From: Polyangiaceae bacterium
Lineage (GTDB): Bacteria; Myxococcota_A; Polyangia; Polyangiales; Polyangiaceae
Direction of reading: 5' to 3'
Length of the DNA: 42,374 nt
NCBI GenBank assembly: GCA_013361525.1
Contig: JABFXY010000088.1
Location: forward strand, 1-42,374
Both the position numbers and the translations under genes were made by a program. A model generated the notes under the pieces. The model was not told the DNA's origin. It saw only the letters and a list, made by a program, of their open reading frames with translations, and did no database searches. Of the stretch, positions 41,486-42,374 are shown in pieces. The stretch's first letter is position 1. Each line of letters begins with the position of its first letter.

Positions 41486-41929
41486 TCACCAGCGCAGCTT
41501 CGAGAAATGCGGGACCGCGCGCCCGATGTGATCGAGCACTTCGACCGGGTCCACCTTCGGGTTCAGCGAGGCGAGCCAGGTCAGCGCGTCGGCCGGGTTC
41601 GAGAAGATTTTCTCCTCGAACGGGCGCTCCACGAACCAGTTGATCGCCGTCAGCACGCCGCGCGCGGCGATCGAATTCGTCGCCAGCGCGTGGCCCGCGA
41701 GGGTGCCCTTGTTCGCGATCGCGCTCTCGACCGCCGTCGTGATTCGCTTCCGCTGCAATGGCGTCGGCAGACCGAGCCCGTGCGCGATGTCGAGCACGAC
41801 GTAGCGTGGGTCGCGAACGTTACCGAGAGCCTCGATCCGAGCAGCGAACGCCTCGACGTCGGCCTCGGTCAACGACTCGAACAACACGACCCAGGAGCAG
41901 GGTCCGACCTCGCCGGCATAATAAGGCAT
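41486..41929 (-). CDS. Small cytosolic protein, possibly STAS-like
   Basis: A 147-residue protein without signal peptide or membrane segment. The arrangement CSWVVLFESLTEADVEAFAARIEAL, RYVVLDIAHGLGLPTPLQRKRITTAVE, ALATNSIAARGVLTAINWFV, KIFSNPADALTWLASLN looks like a STAS/SpoIIAA-like alternating strand-helix fold, seen in many small myxobacterial proteins where a conserved fold is kept with little sequence identity. The usual phospho-acceptor Ser/Thr after the VxLD strand is not obvious. Function is unknown; a signalling or scaffold role is a guess. It lies downstream of the parvulin on the same strand after a 42-bp gap. Confidence 0.7.
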   Translation of the reverse strand: MPYYAGEVGPCSWVVLFESLTEADVEAFAARIEALGNVRDPRYVVLDIAHGLGLPTPLQRKRITTAVESAIANKGTLAGHALATNSIAARGVLTAINWFVERPFEEKIFSNPADALTWLASLNPKVDPVEVLDHIGRAVPHFSKLRW

Positions 41930-41971
41930 GCGCGAGCATGTTCATGCCGGCGGGCGCGGACCGTCAATGCA

Positions 41972-42292
41972 TCAGCCGGTGCGGCGAATGATGTGGTAGC
42001 CGAAGTCGGTTTCGATGACGCCGCTCGTGCCGCCGACGGGCAAGCCGAACGCAGCGGTCTCGAACGGGCCGACCATCTGACCTCGACCGAACGTGCCGAG
42101 GTCGCCGCCCTTCGCCTTCGAGGGGCAGTCGGAGTACGCGCGCGCGAGCTCGCCGAAGTCCTGGCCGGTCTGAATCTGTCCGGCGATCTCTTGGATTTTC
42201 TGCTGCGCCTCGGCTTTCGAGCGCGACGCGGTCGAGCGCGCGGAGCCTTGGTACATGAGCAGGATGTGCGAAGCGCGGACGGTGTCGGCCAT
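41972..42292 (-). CDS. Parvulin-type peptidyl-prolyl cis-trans isomerase
   Basis: A 106-residue single-domain parvulin. The start VRASHILLMYQGS, QTGQDFGELARAYSDCPSKAKGGDLGTFGRGQMVGPFETAAFGLPVG and the ending TDFGYHIIRRTG are the full rotamase core with active-site Cys (SDCPS), Met/Phe pocket and His. No signal peptide is present, so it acts in the cytosol, unlike SurA or PrsA. It catalyses prolyl isomerisation in folding or regulation. A strong ribosome-binding site (AAAGGAGG) precedes the ATG at 42292. The 82 bases upstream to the window edge hold no visible gene. Confidence 0.92.
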   Translation of the reverse strand: MADTVRASHILLMYQGSARSTASRSKAEAQQKIQEIAGQIQTGQDFGELARAYSDCPSKAKGGDLGTFGRGQMVGPFETAAFGLPVGGTSGVIETDFGYHIIRRTG

Positions 42293-42374
42293 AGGGGCCT
42301 CCTTTCGGTGCGCTCTTCGGTATCAGGTCGCTCGTCGGTTTAGAAGCGGCACGTCGCAAGTGCGGCGACACGCC

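Overview
The window is GC-rich DNA (about two thirds G+C by eye) from what looks like a myxobacterium of the Polyangia (Myxococcota). This rests on the many lipoproteins with Gly/Ser/Asp-rich linkers behind the lipid-anchor cysteine, a DUF1549-like/DUF1501 operon, DUF255, DUF3105 and DUF2914 proteins, and extremely long antisense reading frames. There is no rRNA, tRNA, CRISPR array, transposase or phage gene that I can see. The placement is inferred from gene style, not from a marker gene.

Layout. 1-5.0 kb: a truncated proline-rich protein, two divergent lipoproteins, a phosphopantetheinyl transferase, CorA and a rhomboid protease whose gene overlaps corA. 5.0-9.7 kb: a low-molecular-weight tyrosine phosphatase coupled to a fructosamine kinase, then a DprE2/DprE1-like epimerase pair split by 627 bp of hairpin-rich non-coding DNA, then a SnoaL-like protein. 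9.9-14.3 kb: a double-length DUF255 protein and a medium-chain quinone oxidoreductase. 14.6-19.2 kb: a four-gene export operon (two-haem lipoprotein, DUF1549-like haem lipoprotein, small lipoprotein, Tat-exported DUF1501 protein). 19.3-27.2 kb, minus strand: gamma-glutamyltransferase, an intact GHKL ATPase, and a 1473-residue partner whose N-terminus looks like a degenerate copy of the ATPase. 27.4-35.8 kb: two divergent operons, each with a six-ligand ferritin-like diiron protein. One also has a PaaE-like reductase and a double-domain MerR regulator. The other has an acyl-CoA-dehydrogenase-fold protein without the catalytic Glu, a cytosolic substrate-binding-protein-fold protein, and a GMC oxidoreductase. 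35.9-42.3 kb: a DUF2914 membrane protein, QueA-like enzyme, SDR, XRE-cupin regulator, lipoprotein peroxiredoxin, Cys-rich lipoprotein, a small cytosolic protein and a parvulin.

The two candidates for an undescribed system are (i) the coupled GHKL ATPase plus giant pseudo-GHKL partner at 19326-25357 and (ii) the divergent diiron/flavin cluster at 27413-35778, whose protein folds resemble those used in organosulfur oxidation. Three long purine-strand hairpin elements (19.2, 27.2 and 30.7 kb), two of them clearly one family, are the most striking non-coding structures. Functions for these are inferred from motifs read by eye; no database search was possible.
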